From the NCBI GenBank assembly GCA_949130495.1, contig OX422217.1:572728606-572792605 (forward strand): DNA of 64,000 bases. The letters run 5' to 3'. A program made the translations under genes and the position numbers. A model generated the notes under the pieces. The model had not been told where the DNA came from. It ran no database searches and saw only the letters and a list, made by a program, of their open reading frames with translations. This stretch comes from Sambucus nigra. Its lineage: Eukaryota; Streptophyta; Magnoliopsida; Dipsacales; Adoxaceae. This document shows positions 24,824-39,100 of this stretch, in pieces. The stretch's first letter is position 1, and each line of letters begins with the position of its first letter.

Positions 24824-25045
24824 CTAAGATAATGTCGTACCCTCCATATATGAAACTAGGTGATCGATGGGTAGACATAATCTCCCCACTTTAATATCCA
24901 CACCCCTACAGATCGAGTGTATAAGTGACCCACTACCCAAAGGCGACTCTACACACATAATTAGACTACCAATTATCTCTAGTAAACTGACTGCACGTGT
25001 AAATCTGGTGGTTATAAATGAGTGTGATGCCCATGTGTCAAACAA
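24824..25045 (-). pseudogene. GyC aspartic protease remnant
   Basis: The reading FDTWASHSFI (25042-25013) aligns with the catalytic D-S/T-G-A-S-H-S-F of gypsy proteases, but the Gly after D-T is Trp, which would break the active-site turn. It continues with IDIKVG-like spacing up to CLPIDHLV. In active elements it matures Gag-Pol. Confidence 0.8.
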
Positions 25046-25099
25046 AATCCTATCCTCAAGCCCATGAATACGAAATGTACCTTCTATTGTTGGCGATGT

Positions 25100-25940
25100 C
25101 TACGGTGCCCGTGGCATGACTACATATCGATGTTATAGGCATGTTCATATTATATTTTCCCCTGTCGCTGTGGGGATGGTGGAGTTGGTGTTGCAAGAGT
25201 TAATTGCGCTTGCTACCCTTGCTGGACTCCCTGATGCGGTACTCTACCCTGGTTTGAGAAATCTTTTTTTCGGTGACCCATCGCCCCATAAATAAAACAA
25301 CGACCACTGAAGTCCTTCTGCCTTAGACCATGCTGATCAAATTGAGGGTTCTCCTTAGCTCATTGCGGATAAGTCGACGCCCATGGCCATGCCTTCCATA
25401 TTTACAACATCTTCTTTTGAAGTCTCCCTGCTTTTAGCCCTGTTGATCCAGGTGGCCTTGGCTCTGTAGACCATTTCCATTACTCTTTTGGCCCCGACAG
25501 CCTCGAGTAACCTATCGCTACTGGTTTGGCATTCCACTACTACTTTTGCTTCCTAACCTGTCAGAATGGATAGATTCCCTTATTCTTTTGCTCCCTATCA
25601 GGTGGAAATAATTCTCTCAATATTGTAATAATGCAGCAATAACTACTTGTGCTATAATACCAGCCACCTCTGTGTCCCTCACCATACCATGTGGTACTTG
25701 AGGTACTTATTAATCTTATCCAATAATACATCTTTTGGCGATCCTAGCCTGTGTCCCCTCCCAATAAATATCTAGAACCACATCAAATTTTTATGAGTTT
25801 ACAGTCAGTATAAATATCATAAAAAAAAAATATCAAATGCGTAAATGGTAATGCAACGTCCTAATAATAGGGCTCTATATTAAATAATGATACGCTAAAA
25901 TCATGGCAAGCCGCACAGATCCTATGGACACTAGAAACTT
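25100..25940 (-). pseudogene. gag: GyC gag remnant with decayed zinc knuckle
   Basis: At 25299-25258 the minus strand reads CFIYGAMGHRKKDF, a CCHC knuckle in which the second Cys is Tyr and the last is Phe. Upstream sequence lacks a long frame. A Gag-Pol order knuckle-protease-RT is kept. The leader from about 25800 to the primer site is non-coding. Confidence 0.65.
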
Positions 25941-25941
25941 G

Positions 25942-25954
25942 ATTCTTTGATACC
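25942..25954 (-). promoter_or_regulatory. Primer binding site of GyC
   Basis: On the minus strand this is TGGTATCAAAGAA, next to the LTR edge at 25958. It is the initiator-Met type, with decay at the last bases. Confidence 0.8.
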
Positions 25955-25957
25955 ATC

Positions 25958-26573
25958 TCTGACACCCCGCTTAATTTAATCAGGGCTGATCAGTCCTTTA
26001 TCAAAATAAACAGGAATCGCAATTGGTACATTCTTAGCATCAATGTCGAAAACTATTTAAATTACTAACCACCTATGTTAAAATTAAGTCGGTGCTAAAT
26101 TTTATCTTATTATTAACTTAACAACATTCAAAAATAAAACTAAAATAAAGTAACTAAACCATCCACATATAATAATAGCCTGAACAATCACATGAAAGAT
26201 ATATAAGTAAATGAGATCGAATAAACCATCGGTTCCCAAAACAATTAATCCAACTACAACCATAAGTAATTAAAATAGATTCTCAACAAATTCTGATAGA
26301 TAAACTAAAGTACTGAAGATTCTGAAGGGGTGACACGCCCAAAGGAAATACTAAAATGAAACTCCTAATTGTGAGTGAATAAGCTGAAGCGTCTAAATCA
26401 AATCCATCAAGCCTCCATAATGCTGCAGCTACGCATCCCTATAAAGAATTATAATGCTGGGCGTACCTCTTGCTGGACACCTAAAATTGTTTTGGAAAAT
26501 ATTTTGACACGGGTCAGAGCCCAAAACCATTTGAAAATAAATTTGCATTAAAACTTTACATATTTAAGCGGGT
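25958..26573 (-). mobile_element. GyC 5' LTR, truncated
   Basis: It follows the 3' LTR copy (12210-12885) closely to GGGTGT at about 26573. It then switches without spacer to GyD LTR sequence. About 2.3 kb of the LTR, including its promoter, is missing. Confidence 0.85.
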
Positions 26574-27485
<912 letters not shown>

Positions 27486-30400
27486 ATTAATATCGGAGCA
27501 TTAGGTTTAAGGTTCCTTTTGGGAGTGACATTGTAAGGTCGGTAGTGGATATTTGATGTTGGTGTTGGCTTTGGGCCAGTCACGCTAGACAAGTGATAGT
27601 TTTGATTCATGTTCTCGACTATGGAGTCAGGGAGATTAGCAAGATGGATAATTCATTGCCAAGTTGCAGGTGGTCAAGTCAGTTTCCATTAATAGTTCTC
27701 GGTGCTTTTAGATGTGTTAGTAGCTTGTGAGTGTCTTCATAGGCCACATTAGTGGCAACACTGCATTCTATAGTGTGAGGTGAACTTGTGCCAACCTTTG
27801 ATGAAGTGAGAGGTATGTTAAGGTGTTAATAAGAGTAAATAGAGTCCATTGAATTAAATATGTGAGTTATTTAAAGTCAACTCTGGAGTAGGTGATTAAG
27901 GTGGCATCTCTAAGCAGTATTGATTTTATGATAAGGACACATTAGGTTCATTGGTTAGGTAGTCAGGTGGTTCATAATGAAGATGCGATTAGGTGATCTT
28001 AATCCTTGAGGTAGTGTCATGTCGTAAGTATTTAACAAATCGGTAGGTATATGCACCTATGTTAGTCATTACTTGAAGGTTTTCACTCAAGACTTAGTTG
28101 ATAGGATACTATCGCTGTAGATGAGCACCTTAGAAATTGTCGAATGATGGATGGATATCATAAGATATGATGTGAGATACGAGTCATTAGTGGTAGGTGT
28201 GCTACATGTATAACGATGATGATTCGGAGTGACATAGGAGTAAACCCTAGGTAGCCTTCTATGATGTGATTTTTGATAATATGATGCGATGTTTGAGGTA
28301 TAGGTTCCCTTATGACGTCGGTAGTGTGAACTTAAAGGCTTATAAGTTGTACACGACGTCCTATATTCTTCCAGAATCCTTAGTAGTATCAACTTGTGCT
28401 TTTAAAAGTAGTATATGGCGCCATTCATTTGAAAGAAAGTTTTTGGACATTCCATTAGGTCCCGAGTAGAGGTTCGTATTCTAGATCCATGCCAAGGTTT
28501 CAAACGAAAGGAAAATAAGATTTTTATCTTAATACCATAGCCCATTTTCAATTGTCTCGGTGATGACAGAACGTGAATCGGTTTCGAAACGAGTATCTGA
28601 CTTTAATAGAACCATTATTTCATAAATGTTCTGCCAGAAGTAGACTTTTTTGGTCCTTGTCCAGTAGCCATTCTGAGTGAGGATCCCTTGAGAAGAAGTT
28701 TTTACTTATTTAATAAGGAAATTATCTACTCCATGCATGAGATAAATTTCATGTGGAATCTTCGGAAATGGAAATCAACTTATTGTGATGCCTTGAGATA
28801 TTCGATAATTATGGTTCTTCATGTTAGGAGACTTATAGGCTAGTATTTGGGTGAGTATCTAATAGTCATTTGAGACAAATGTTAGGAAATGGGTGGGGCA
28901 TACCTATAACGGAAAAATTATGAGTGATGAAATCTTGTCAGGTTTTTGGTGATAATTACATTGGGGTATACTTGATGTCCTTAGGGAACCAGTCAAGTTC
29001 AGTGTTATAAAATATAGTGTGTTCTAATGTTAGTTGTATTGAAGGTCATGTGATGATCTAAGGCTAATTGTTACAGATAAATTGAATAGTGTAGCCTTTG
29101 GTAATGTCGTTCTAATTGACACAAAAAAATATTGTAACTTTCTAAGGGAAATTGGAGATTAGTGTCATGATTGGGCATGATACTCATTGTCATAAGATTA
29201 CTAGTGTAGAAAGTTTCGTACTCGATTTTGATGAGTACCAAGAAATGCATTGGAGACTTATATTTATGGTGTCATGTTAAGGACTTGAGAATAGCACCCT
29301 AAAGGGATATTGATGTATGATTAGGATATCGACATGTGTCGATAGTGTAAGTTAAAATATCCCTAATAAGCGAAGGATTAGTTATTGGTATCTCTTTTTA
29401 GACTTGTACATATTAGGAGGTGTAGACATGTATAGTACTTACTATCCTTAATAACGGACAGCGTGACCGTCGTGAAGATTTGGTTTAGGTAGAAATTAGA
29501 GATAGACGCAGTGACGACCTTTTACTAATGGTGGTTATTACGAGGTGAGCATTTCACCTAGTTAGGCATTTCCTAAGGAGATTTCGGGATACAATCATTA
29601 CACGATAAAGTAAATAGTAACCTACGTGTGTTTGGTCAGTTATGAAGTCTCGTTGACTAAAGAAATGGACAAGGTAAGCATTGATAATTGTGTTTGGTAT
29701 TTTTCGACAGGAGCAGTTCATGCTCGTCGAGAATGATAGGAGGAATCATTACACCTAAAGATGGAAGTCCAGCATTGACTTCCCAAAGAATAATAGTTCG
29801 GGTTTTATGTTATTCTCGTGAAGATGGATGGTTCATAATTCAATTCATCATGGTTGGTAACTCAAGTTAGGGTTTATGGGTATACTAGGATATGATAATA
29901 ACGCTTAGGAGGAGTCATACACTTCAGGCGTATGGCGTAGGTTCTCCTTTCGTGAACCATATTCCGTTGTGTGTCAATGGGATTCTCTCGAAATGGTTAT
30001 TCATCCATTCGAATTTGTTATGTCTTTTAGTTCAGGTAGTCGAGGGTTGTGTTCCCTCGATGTGGAATTATATCGTGTTGTTATTTCGGTTACAGTGAAA
30101 TTTGTCTCAATAAGAGTGTGGTTGGATATGGCATGGTCAGTGCAGCTCAGCGACTGTGTGCGTCCTTGTTTGAAATATCCTTTTCTTTACACAAGTTTCA
30201 TGTACGTGTGATTGCGCTTTCTGTCGCACGGTTTGCTCATAGTATCCACATTCCTTAGGATTAACGATCTTATGTATTGATCGGCATGATGATTATCGAC
30301 TCTAGTTATAAAGATCATGATTATGATTTGTGGGTATCGTAAAATATTAAAACTCGAGGAAACTTCGCATGTAGTGTTATTTTTCCAGAGTGAGTGGATT

Positions 30401-31024
30401 GGTGTAATACTCAGATGAGTGTTCCGCAGTTGGGCGCTTATAATGATCATGATTAGAAAAATGATCTTATGTGAGGTACCAGTCGGACGCACAATTTGTG
30501 ACTTATCCAGTATATCATTTCTCGGAGTAAGTAACTAGCTATGGAAGGTCAATATCAAGTTTAAAGAATTTTTGTGGCTATATTGACCCGAGAATTTAGG
30601 GAGTCCTAAGATTCGAAATGGTCCTTGGTGATGAATCTGAAGTTAGTTCTTTTTTGGTTTGTACTTGGGTGAGTGTCGATTACTTAGGAATGTTACAATG
30701 GTAGATGTGTCGGGTATGCATTAGGTGATAGAAACAAAACCTTAGGACTTAATCAAGGACGATTATCAGTAAGTGGAGACTCGAGAACTGTTGGGTGATT
30801 TTGATGTTTAGCCTAATGATGAGCGTTGGGACTTCTTCTATGTTGAGTTACTTAGTGGAAACCCCTTTTGAAAGGACGTATAATGACTTCTTAGTGATTG
30901 ATGATCTCGATGACCTTGCATTGGAAGATCCCTATATAATAGAATAAGAATTGATAACCTCTAGGAACTTGAGGAATATATGAATTGAGAATTTTGAGGA
31001 TGAAATTCCCTAAGGAGGGAAGCA
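27486..31024 (+). mobile_element. GyD internal region without recognisable genes
   Basis: It has no frame longer than about 100 codons and none with a known motif. The many short open frames overlap on both strands. It ends in a chromovirus-type pol terminus and polypurine tract. Confidence 0.6.
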
Positions 31025-33407
31025 TGTAACACCCTCCTCAGCGTCTTTAATCGTACCCATATGAATTGGCGACTTTACATGACCCAATTGGTCTTTAGAC
31101 GTTCTAAGATAAATTATGGGTCTAATTTGGATAATATAGTGGCCTTGGTGCAATTAATTGGATTGGAATGGCTGTATATTTTATTTGGAGAAAATCCAGG
31201 GTTGTTCGAATGACATTCCATTCTCGTTGAAACGATGCTTCAAGCGACTATCGAACGAAAATCACATGTTCGCATTTTTATCCTCATTAGATGCCCATTG
31301 GAACCCTGTTCGATCGAGATTGTGTTGTCCTTCGAACGAGGTCCATTCTCGTTTGAATGAGACTACAAAAATCAGAATTTTCGGATTGGAAAAATTCCAT
31401 CAATTTCCTGACCATTAGATTAAAACATGTGTCAACCTCCCATATCAGTAGAGCAACTTAGAGTTGGGGCTTTGGACATTTTAGGGATTTTACCCTTAAG
31501 GGTTTTTGGGGTATTTAAGGACTGTTAGAGCTTCTTTGAGTTGGGAAACTCACTCTTTAAGTTTAAGAACTCTATTTCCCTAGTGTTTAGTCTTGTATGT
31601 AGAGTCTTAAGAGTAGAATGGAAGCATGTTCAAGATAGTTATTTTCTCATATTCCATGTAAAATGATTTACATGTGATCTTCAAAGGTTTTGAAAAAATT
31701 ATATATTTTTAAGAAAAATTAGTTTTAAACATTTTATGAAATAAAATGTTTTAAAATAATGTTCATCTTGTTGAGATATTTTATGCACAAAATCTTGAAG
31801 TTTTCTTATAAAAATGAGATTTTATGAATTTAGACATTTATTCTAGTTAGAAGAACAAAATTTTCTTTTAGTCTTGAAAAACAAGTTTTAGCAAGTATTA
31901 TGAAATTTCTAGAATAAATCTTGTGTTAGACTCATTTTATTGGATTTTCGAACTTAAAATCCCTCTTCTTATATATATAAACTTGTAGTAATTTGACAAT
32001 GATCATATGAACAAATTTAGTTAAGGCTTTAATGAGTTTTAATATAAAATAAAGAAAATAGAAATTTCATCCCTTAAAGTTTGTTAATAAGTATAGATAA
32101 TGTGATAAGTGTAAGTTTTCAAGACTACATATGATCATAAAGAAAAAATGGTGTTCTTTTTGTAAAGTAGCCTTCAAGATGCCAAATGACTTCCTTGATA
32201 AAGAAATTAATGAAATAAAGAGATTTACAACTTGAGAAGTGTGTTACTCCAAAGTGTTAAAGAAGCGTTAATGAGTTAAAAACATTTAAGAAGTTAGTGT
32301 GTGTTACCTAACACTGTTTTTGGAAAAATAACACTTGTAAACACTGAGGAAAATTCAAATTTGGGAAAAAAATTGGTAAAATGGTAATTTTACATAAAGT
32401 AGAACATTTTTATGAAATGAAATTTTTGGAAAAGGTGCTAAACAAAATTGTCCAAATGGGAGTGAATTTCGGAATGAAATCAATGTAAATGTGTATAGGA
32501 CATGAAATGTTGATTTTTTAAAGTGTAACACTAATATGGGGAAGTAGTCCCTAGGTTTTGGCTTCGGTTGATAAAAGTGGAATAATGTGGACGAGGAAAA
32601 GTGTTAAAATAGATGATAAAGAAAACTCGAATGAATCAGGATAAATTAAGAAGGTCCCGGGGCCCTAAGGTGAAAGATCCAAAATCACTTACCAGAGCCT
32701 ACGATGGCGTAGCCGGCAGTGTGGCGCCCGTTAAAGTACACGGTATTTGGGGGATTTCGAGAAAAAGATAAATATTATTGAAATATGAATGATTGAATTG
32801 GTGAAGTATTCTGGTCAAAAGAAAATGAATAAAAGTGGAATGTGATAAAGAAATTTGTTGTGCTAAGAAATGAGGAAAAATAAACTTTATGAAATGAAAT
32901 TGATAAATGTTTCTGTTTTAAAAACGGTAATCTGGAAAAGAATTATGAAAATGACTAAGTCCAAGTAAAGTGTGGGTTAATGACACAAGTGGAGTGATTA
33001 ATGGGTAATAAATCAACCTATGATGGTTTTAACCCATAATTAACCTAAGTGTGTGATGTGAATGGTTTTTAAAAGGAAAACAAGTATTTTAAAACAAGGA
33101 GAGTGCGTGTGTTGAAAGGTAGTTTGTAAGGAAATATACGATTATGCACTTTGAGAGAACTTTATATGTAAGAATTCTTTTATTTTACATTAGTATCTCT
33201 GTATGCTTGGATTCTAAGGACGCTTCTCACGTGTCTCACACATAGATTAATATAAATTAGAATTGCATGTTAAACAAGTAAAGTGTTAATTAAATAAAAC
33301 TGAATTAGCAACATTATTTAAGTTGTCTCATTGCACTTCACACCTAACGTTCAGGTCGAACTAGGTTGACCCACGAATAACCTATAAATATAGGTTGGGG
33401 CGTTACA
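31025..33407 (+). mobile_element. GyD 3' LTR (2383 bp)
   Basis: It starts TGTAACACCCTCC directly after the polypurine tract and ends GGGCGTTACA. A cluster of TTCGAACGA-like and GATCGA-like motifs lies at about 31206-31365, some 180-340 bp into the LTR. After 33407 the 1.5-kb tandem repeat resumes. Confidence 0.8.
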
Positions 33408-34545
33408 TCTATCATCAAGAAGTTAAATGTACTAAATGTATAATGTATCCCATTACGTTTAGGGAACCCATAATTTTAACTTTTTTATCAATCTAAAAAA
33501 CATGAACAACTGAAAATATACCAATTAGAACCTAGTATAACACAATTCATAGCGACAAAATCTCATACTATAATTGATTATAAGAGAATTTTAACACTAA
33601 CAAACAATGAAAAATTAATAAACATGTATGTGATTGTAGACACGTATCTTTATTTGCTATGTGTGTGACACGATAATGTGCCAATATATACAACTTATTC
33701 GTTCCCTTTTTAGCCTTATAATTTCATAACTTAATTTAACATTAAGCTAATTATGGACATTCAGTGATTTTTCTCTATTGGCATCGTCTTCAACTCTCTA
33801 TGGTTGCATAAACAACAAATTAAAATAAAAAATCATTTGACAGCTATTTAATAAATAAAAATTACTCCAATGAATCATTGTGTAGTATTAATGTAATATA
33901 CAACCAATTTCCTTGATAATTGGCCAACAAATAAAATTATAAGGAAAAATATATGAGGGGGGCGAATAAACACATTTTGGATTGCATCATACATGACACA
34001 ACATGGGGATGGGGGAAAAGAAAAAAAAGTATTACGTTTAAGAAAAGATGATATTATTTTCTAAATTATAGGTTGCATTATTAAAAAGACAACACATATT
34101 TCTCCGCTCAATTCTCTTTTCATTCATAGCTACACAATTTATAATGTGCAAATTCATATTATATCCCCATCGAACAAATTAACAATCTGCACCATTGCCA
34201 AAAAAAACTATCAATGAGAATGCTACCCCTATCAAAATCGCGCCACAAATCGAAATGATCAACCATAAATTATAGTATCAAAGAAATGGAATGATTTAGG
34301 TACATAATAAAGACCAACTAACTTGATAGTAATCCATTTGAATGTAGCATTATTCTCACAACTTTGTATTAAAAATGGAATTAAAACGAATTATGATATG
34401 TTGGGTTAAATATATATTATTAAATAAACATAAAACAAAGATAGAAAAAAAATAACAAGAATTTCAAATAAAAATCTCCCATTCCTTTAATATGAAAAAT
34501 GAAAAAATCTCCCATTCCTTTAATAAATAAACACTTGCGATAGAG
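33408..34545. repeat. Tandem ~1.5-kb repeat: parts A3 and B3
   Basis: 33408-33842 matches part A (11498-11930). 33843-34545 matches part B (10430 onward, also 11931-12209). This is the right-hand continuation of the array that the GyC-GyD block splits. Confidence 0.8.
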
Positions 34546-36384
34546 ACTGCTATCATTTAAGAATCCAAATCAATCCCTCTAAATAATAAATCGAAATACT
34601 ACTTTCAACCAATGCATATGAAGAATATAGAGGGTTTAAACCTCTTAAGAACTGTAATTTTTCATGGACAAACCTCTTGTGACTCAATTCACAACAATCT
34701 ATGCTACTATACAAACTCAAAAAAGAAAAAATGCCACTACTCCTAACCTAACTTGTATATTCACATTTAATTTCAAAGTGAAAAATACTAATTAGTAAAC
34801 TCATAAAATAAATTCAACACAACAAACTTATTGTTTTTATTATATAGATTTTTATGGGTATAAGTCCTAGTTTTTATCTATAATTAAAAATAATCATACG
34901 TCTTAAATAAATAAATAAATAAATGTACCTATAAACATGCATACTTGTGCTTGTGTAAAATTTATAGATTAGGAACATTGAAACATCATTAACAACTATG
35001 GAATTGTTCAAGATTAAAAGTTATAAACAAAAATAAGGTTGAGTAATCAGTACTTAAGCTTGGAGGGTTCATGGTCTTAGTATTTAAGTAGGATCTAAAA
35101 AATATGTTCTTGCAATGAAAAAAAGTACAAGAAAATGGCACCATAAATATTTCACATTTAACCATTATAAAAATTCATACACATGACCAAAAGTATTTTA
35201 CATCTAAAATATAAGACGGGGATATATGTATATATAACAAATCCAATACACAAGTCCTCAAAAGATTAAAGAGCTAGCTTTGGAATTTTATCAAGCACTT
35301 TGCATACAACTAAGAAAGTGTTAAAATTTTAAAATTCAATCATATATGGTATTCTTCCAAATCAACATATTGGAATTAAGAGAAACCTACAAAAGGTTTA
35401 ATCAAATTATAAACCATGGATGAAAAGAAAGAATCATAGATATGCTAAGTTAAAAACTTCACCTTTAAAACAATAAAGATCTAAAATGACCAAAATATAA
35501 GATTTTGTCCTAAAAGGTTATGTTCATCTATAGAGCTCACCTTCAAACGATAATAACACAAAATCTATTAATAATTTGAAATAGAATGGAAACGAACAAC
35601 ACAAATAAAATATAGTAATTAAAACTGGGGTTAAGGCCTGACTACATCTACCTCTCTAAGACCTTACTAAAGCAGAAGCCTTATGAACTAGCTTTGAACT
35701 TTTGTACGAGTTTTAACCTTAAATATGTATATTTTTGTTGCACGTGGATTTTGTTATGTCTTCCAGAGAAAAGTGATCAACAACAAAATCTCTAATTAAA
35801 ATTGATCTTTACAATGCGAAAAGATCCCTGAACACCTAATTATAACACCCTTAATTTGGAGATATAATTTTCAACACCCTTATAATACCAAATCCTAACA
35901 ATCTATAATAACTCAAACTCCGTTACAACCATGAAATAAAATATAGATAAAAATAAAACCCATAGAGAGAGACCTACTGTGCTCTAGTTATCACGCATCC
36001 AGCAGAGATATAATGTTTATAGGCTTGAAATATTTTGTAGATAGAAGATAGAAAGAGTAAAGCGACATTGTATGTACTATTCATCATTTACCACAGGTTT
36101 GGAGGGAGGAAATAATATATTAAATAATTAATTAACTAATGACATGTTATTCGCCGTGGTTCGATTTATTGTTAAATATGTCCCAATGTACAAAATTTGA
36201 TTGAAACAATTTTATAAGTACTATGTGGTGCACAAGTGGGTTTCAAGTGTGAAGGTAGATTTTTAATGTAACAATGTATAAAAATTTTAACATATGTGTC
36301 TTATTAGATAATTTGTTAACAAAATGTTTCTTAATCATTTAATGAAGGTCTTGGAAGATGGGGATATGAGTTGTGTTGATGATA

Positions 36385-36388
<4 letters not shown>

Positions 36389-36456
<68 letters not shown>

Positions 36457-36477
36457 GGGGGAGGGGGGGGGGGGGGG
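36389..36477. repeat. (AG)n microsatellite followed by G-rich run
   Basis: About 65 bp of AG repeats run into GGAGGGGGGAGG and a terminal run of about 15 Gs. Confidence 0.97.
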
Positions 36478-36590
36478 TTAATGGGGTTAAAAATTAAATG
36501 GGGGAGGATAAAAAAGTGAAATCGTGAAAGGAATAAGGGTAAGATTGAAATTATGTTTTTCCAAAAACTTTTGCTTTTTTTAAGTCATAG

Positions 36591-36631
36591 AGACTAGTTA
36601 GTGCACACGTGCGTTGCATGTGCGACTGTAT
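36591..36631 (-). mobile_element. Possible Helitron 3' terminus
   Basis: On the minus strand a hairpin (GCACATG / CGTGTGC, 7-bp stem with one G-T pair, loop CAACGCA) is followed within a few bases by CTAGT. Helitrons typically end in a short hairpin and CTRR before a T. No matching TC-type 5' end was found. Confidence 0.2.
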
Positions 36632-37134
36632 GTTTTAAAATAATTCGGTATTATGTTTATTAAATGGAATGACCTTTTTTGCTCGCCATAGGGCACATGA
36701 TAGATTATATTTGTTCATATTGGAGGTATTGAAATTTTCAAATCCAGCTACAAGTTACATTTTTATATCTAATTAACAGCAAAGATAAGATTTCGTGTAA
36801 ATGTAGCACATCAAGTTGATTTTTTAAATCCTACGTAAGGCAAACACGCGAATAATCTAAAGTTGCACTTATTGGTCTAATGTCAAATTCCCAATCACAA
36901 CTGATCTATAATTTATACTCCAATTCTAAAAGATAAATTTAGTATTCATATATAACAAAAGAAAAGAAATCCACATGTTGGCTATAAAAATAGAAGTTAA
37001 CACAATGTATATTTATCTAAATATAAGTAGAAATTGGAAAATGCCATTTTCTTATTTATGCATCCCCAAAATACCATACAATTTTGATACATGCATACAA
37101 ATCTCAAGAATCTTGATTTATTTCCATTACCTGT

Positions 37135-37210
37135 AGAAGAAACCTTCTTGTAATAACAACAACTTAATATTTATCATTAAGTATTACAAATGTATAATGT
37201 GTCCTAATTT
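37135..37210. repeat. Start of a fourth tandem-repeat copy (A4), truncated
   Basis: The block TTCTTGTAATAACAACAAC ... ATTACAAATGTATAATGT matches the beginning of part A near 11465-11540. Similarity is lost after about 37210. Confidence 0.6.
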
Positions 37211-37759
37211 TAATGATATAGTAGTTATTATAGGACTTTTTAGTTTACATATTAATGTATTATATGTTAAAGTATTACTATTAGTGTAAGTATATTTGTG
37301 TACATTAATATGTACATATCGATGGTAGTGTGTATATTATATTAGTAGTATAAATAATAATATATTATAATTAATATTGACAATAGTATATTGTAATTAA
37401 TATTAATAATCATTATCATTACTTTTCCTATTAGTAAAGGTATTTAAAATGGAATATCATCACCTTTCTTATTATCTATCTTCCTCATGCCTAACTTATC
37501 GAACAACATCACATAAGCCATCCATTTTCGATATTAAACTACTCCATCATCTAGATCAATCACTTGCCCACATCTGAAAGTCATCCTCCAATTCAACCCA
37601 ACACAAATATACAAAGCCTAATTGTGCACACAAACCTCACGTGTCCTTTTATGTCCTAAATATTTGAAATATCCATGAAACTCAAACTATCTTCCTCCTT
37701 TTCTCATAAAGCTATAAACATACCCATTTCAATCACATGTCATTCTCCTCATTTACACC
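37211..37759. other. AT-rich spacer left of the solo LTR
   Basis: It consists of TATTAATA-rich low-complexity sequence, then more ordinary sequence. I see no gene. It ends in the ACACC target site. Confidence 0.5.
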
Positions 37760-38760
37760 AGTGACACCCCGATTAAAATAATAACAGGTGGCCAACCCTA
37801 TACTACATTAAATCAGGAATCTCAGATGGCTCATTCTCAGCATCAACAGACAATACTAAAATAGATAAGGCTAATTGCTCGAAACTATAAAAGCGGGTGC
37901 CAAAATTAAATAAAACATACAACGGACTACAAACCAACACTATATAATTTCTAGAAAAGGTGAAATGTACACAAGTACCATGATAAAAGAAAGTGCTAGA
38001 ATAAAATGAAATGAGTACATACAAGGAAATATACTCGAATATGCTATTGGGTCACAGACAGTACAACATCCATAAAGAAGAAATATAAATCACTACATAT
38101 AACTCCTGGGTGTAAACTCGATATACAAAAGAGTCCTATCTAGATTTATAAAGAGATAGGAAGCGACTACAATCTAAATCCCGCAACAGTCCGCATCTGC
38201 TACGGCTCCCAAGACTCTGGGTAAAAAAGCATCTGGTATCCATGAGGTAGGACACTTGTAGTACAATATATATATATAGCAGGAGAGAAATATAAATGGG
38301 TCAGAGCCTGAGGTGTAAAAATGTTTAACAAGTGTGTTAACCGTGCATAATAAATATAAATGCAATATTTCATAATTAAAGTAAAGTCGCACTCTCTTGA
38401 AACCCCAAACTCACCTCTCATCTACAACGCGCACCTAGGCATGTCCTGGAACCTTAATTAAGTTACCCGACCCAATTAAGGATAACCTACCTCACCATAC
38501 GCATGGCCAATACCCTCATGACCTTCCATCCTAATATAACTCGCGAATTCTTTCCATTTTAATCACACTTAAATATACACTCACATACATGCCTTACTAG
38601 GCTCTCGTGATTCCATTTATTAACTTAAACCAGTTATAAGACTTAGTACGTTACACAATTAACATTACTTCAATATAAGAGTTTATTACTCACATTAACA
38701 TACATCCAAGTAGCAAGGACAAAACTTCTCTCTATTCTCAACATTGCACTACGTTTTGTT

Positions 38761-38830
38761 CGTGGGGCATCTCGCAAAGCGAAATCCAAACAAGGAACCC
38801 CCCAATACACTACTCCTTGACAATGTCGAT
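38761..38830. repeat. ~65-bp motif, copy 1 (in the GyE LTR)
   Basis: It contains CTCGCAAAGCGAAATCCAAA and AAGGAACCC..CCAATACACTAC, and recurs at 61424-61490 and 61919-61990 in the GyF internal region. Confidence 0.8.
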
Positions 38831-39053
38831 CGTAGGGATCCATTATGTCATTCACACATATCATACTACTGCAAATACTTAAATATTGCATACTATTTAT
38901 AATAACATAATTAAATCTCTATTGAAATCTTTGGGTCGATATAACTGCCATTGTCTCTAAGTACGATCCTTCGACCCCAATGAACTAGTACACCAAAATC
39001 ACCCAAGATGTACATCATAGAATCTTCATATCCTCTTCACATATAGGATATAA

Positions 39054-39057
<4 letters not shown>

Positions 39058-39096
<39 letters not shown>
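39058..39096. repeat. (AT)n microsatellite in GyE
   Basis: About 38 bp of pure AT repeats. Confidence 0.95.

Positions 39097-39100
<4 letters not shown>

Larger units (their letters stand above)
12210..26573 (-). mobile_element. GyC: Ty3/gypsy chromovirus with nested insertions
   Basis: From right to left on the minus strand: truncated 5' LTR (25958-26573), primer site (25942-25954), gag remnant, pol remnant ending in a chromodomain (21825-25100), polypurine tract (about 21764-21776) and 3' LTR (12210-21762, interrupted by SvA). The domain order PR-RT-RNaseH-IN-chromodomain and the initiator-Met primer site identify a chromovirus, most likely of the Tekay/Del type. Coding parts carry stops and frameshifts throughout, so the element is dead. 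Removing SvA leaves a 3' LTR of about 2.93 kb, matching the 3.0-kb GyA LTR. Confidence 0.85.
34546..37134. other. AT-rich intergenic sequence, no gene seen
   Basis: No convincing frame, LTR edge or RNA gene is visible. It holds an (AG)n/poly-G tract (36389-36477) and a possible Helitron terminus near 36592-36630. Confidence 0.5.

Noticed and set aside
34546..37134. Possible host gene in the longest retrotransposon-poor stretch
   Set aside because: No frame above 60 codons with biased composition, no splice-consistent exon series and no known motif could be found.
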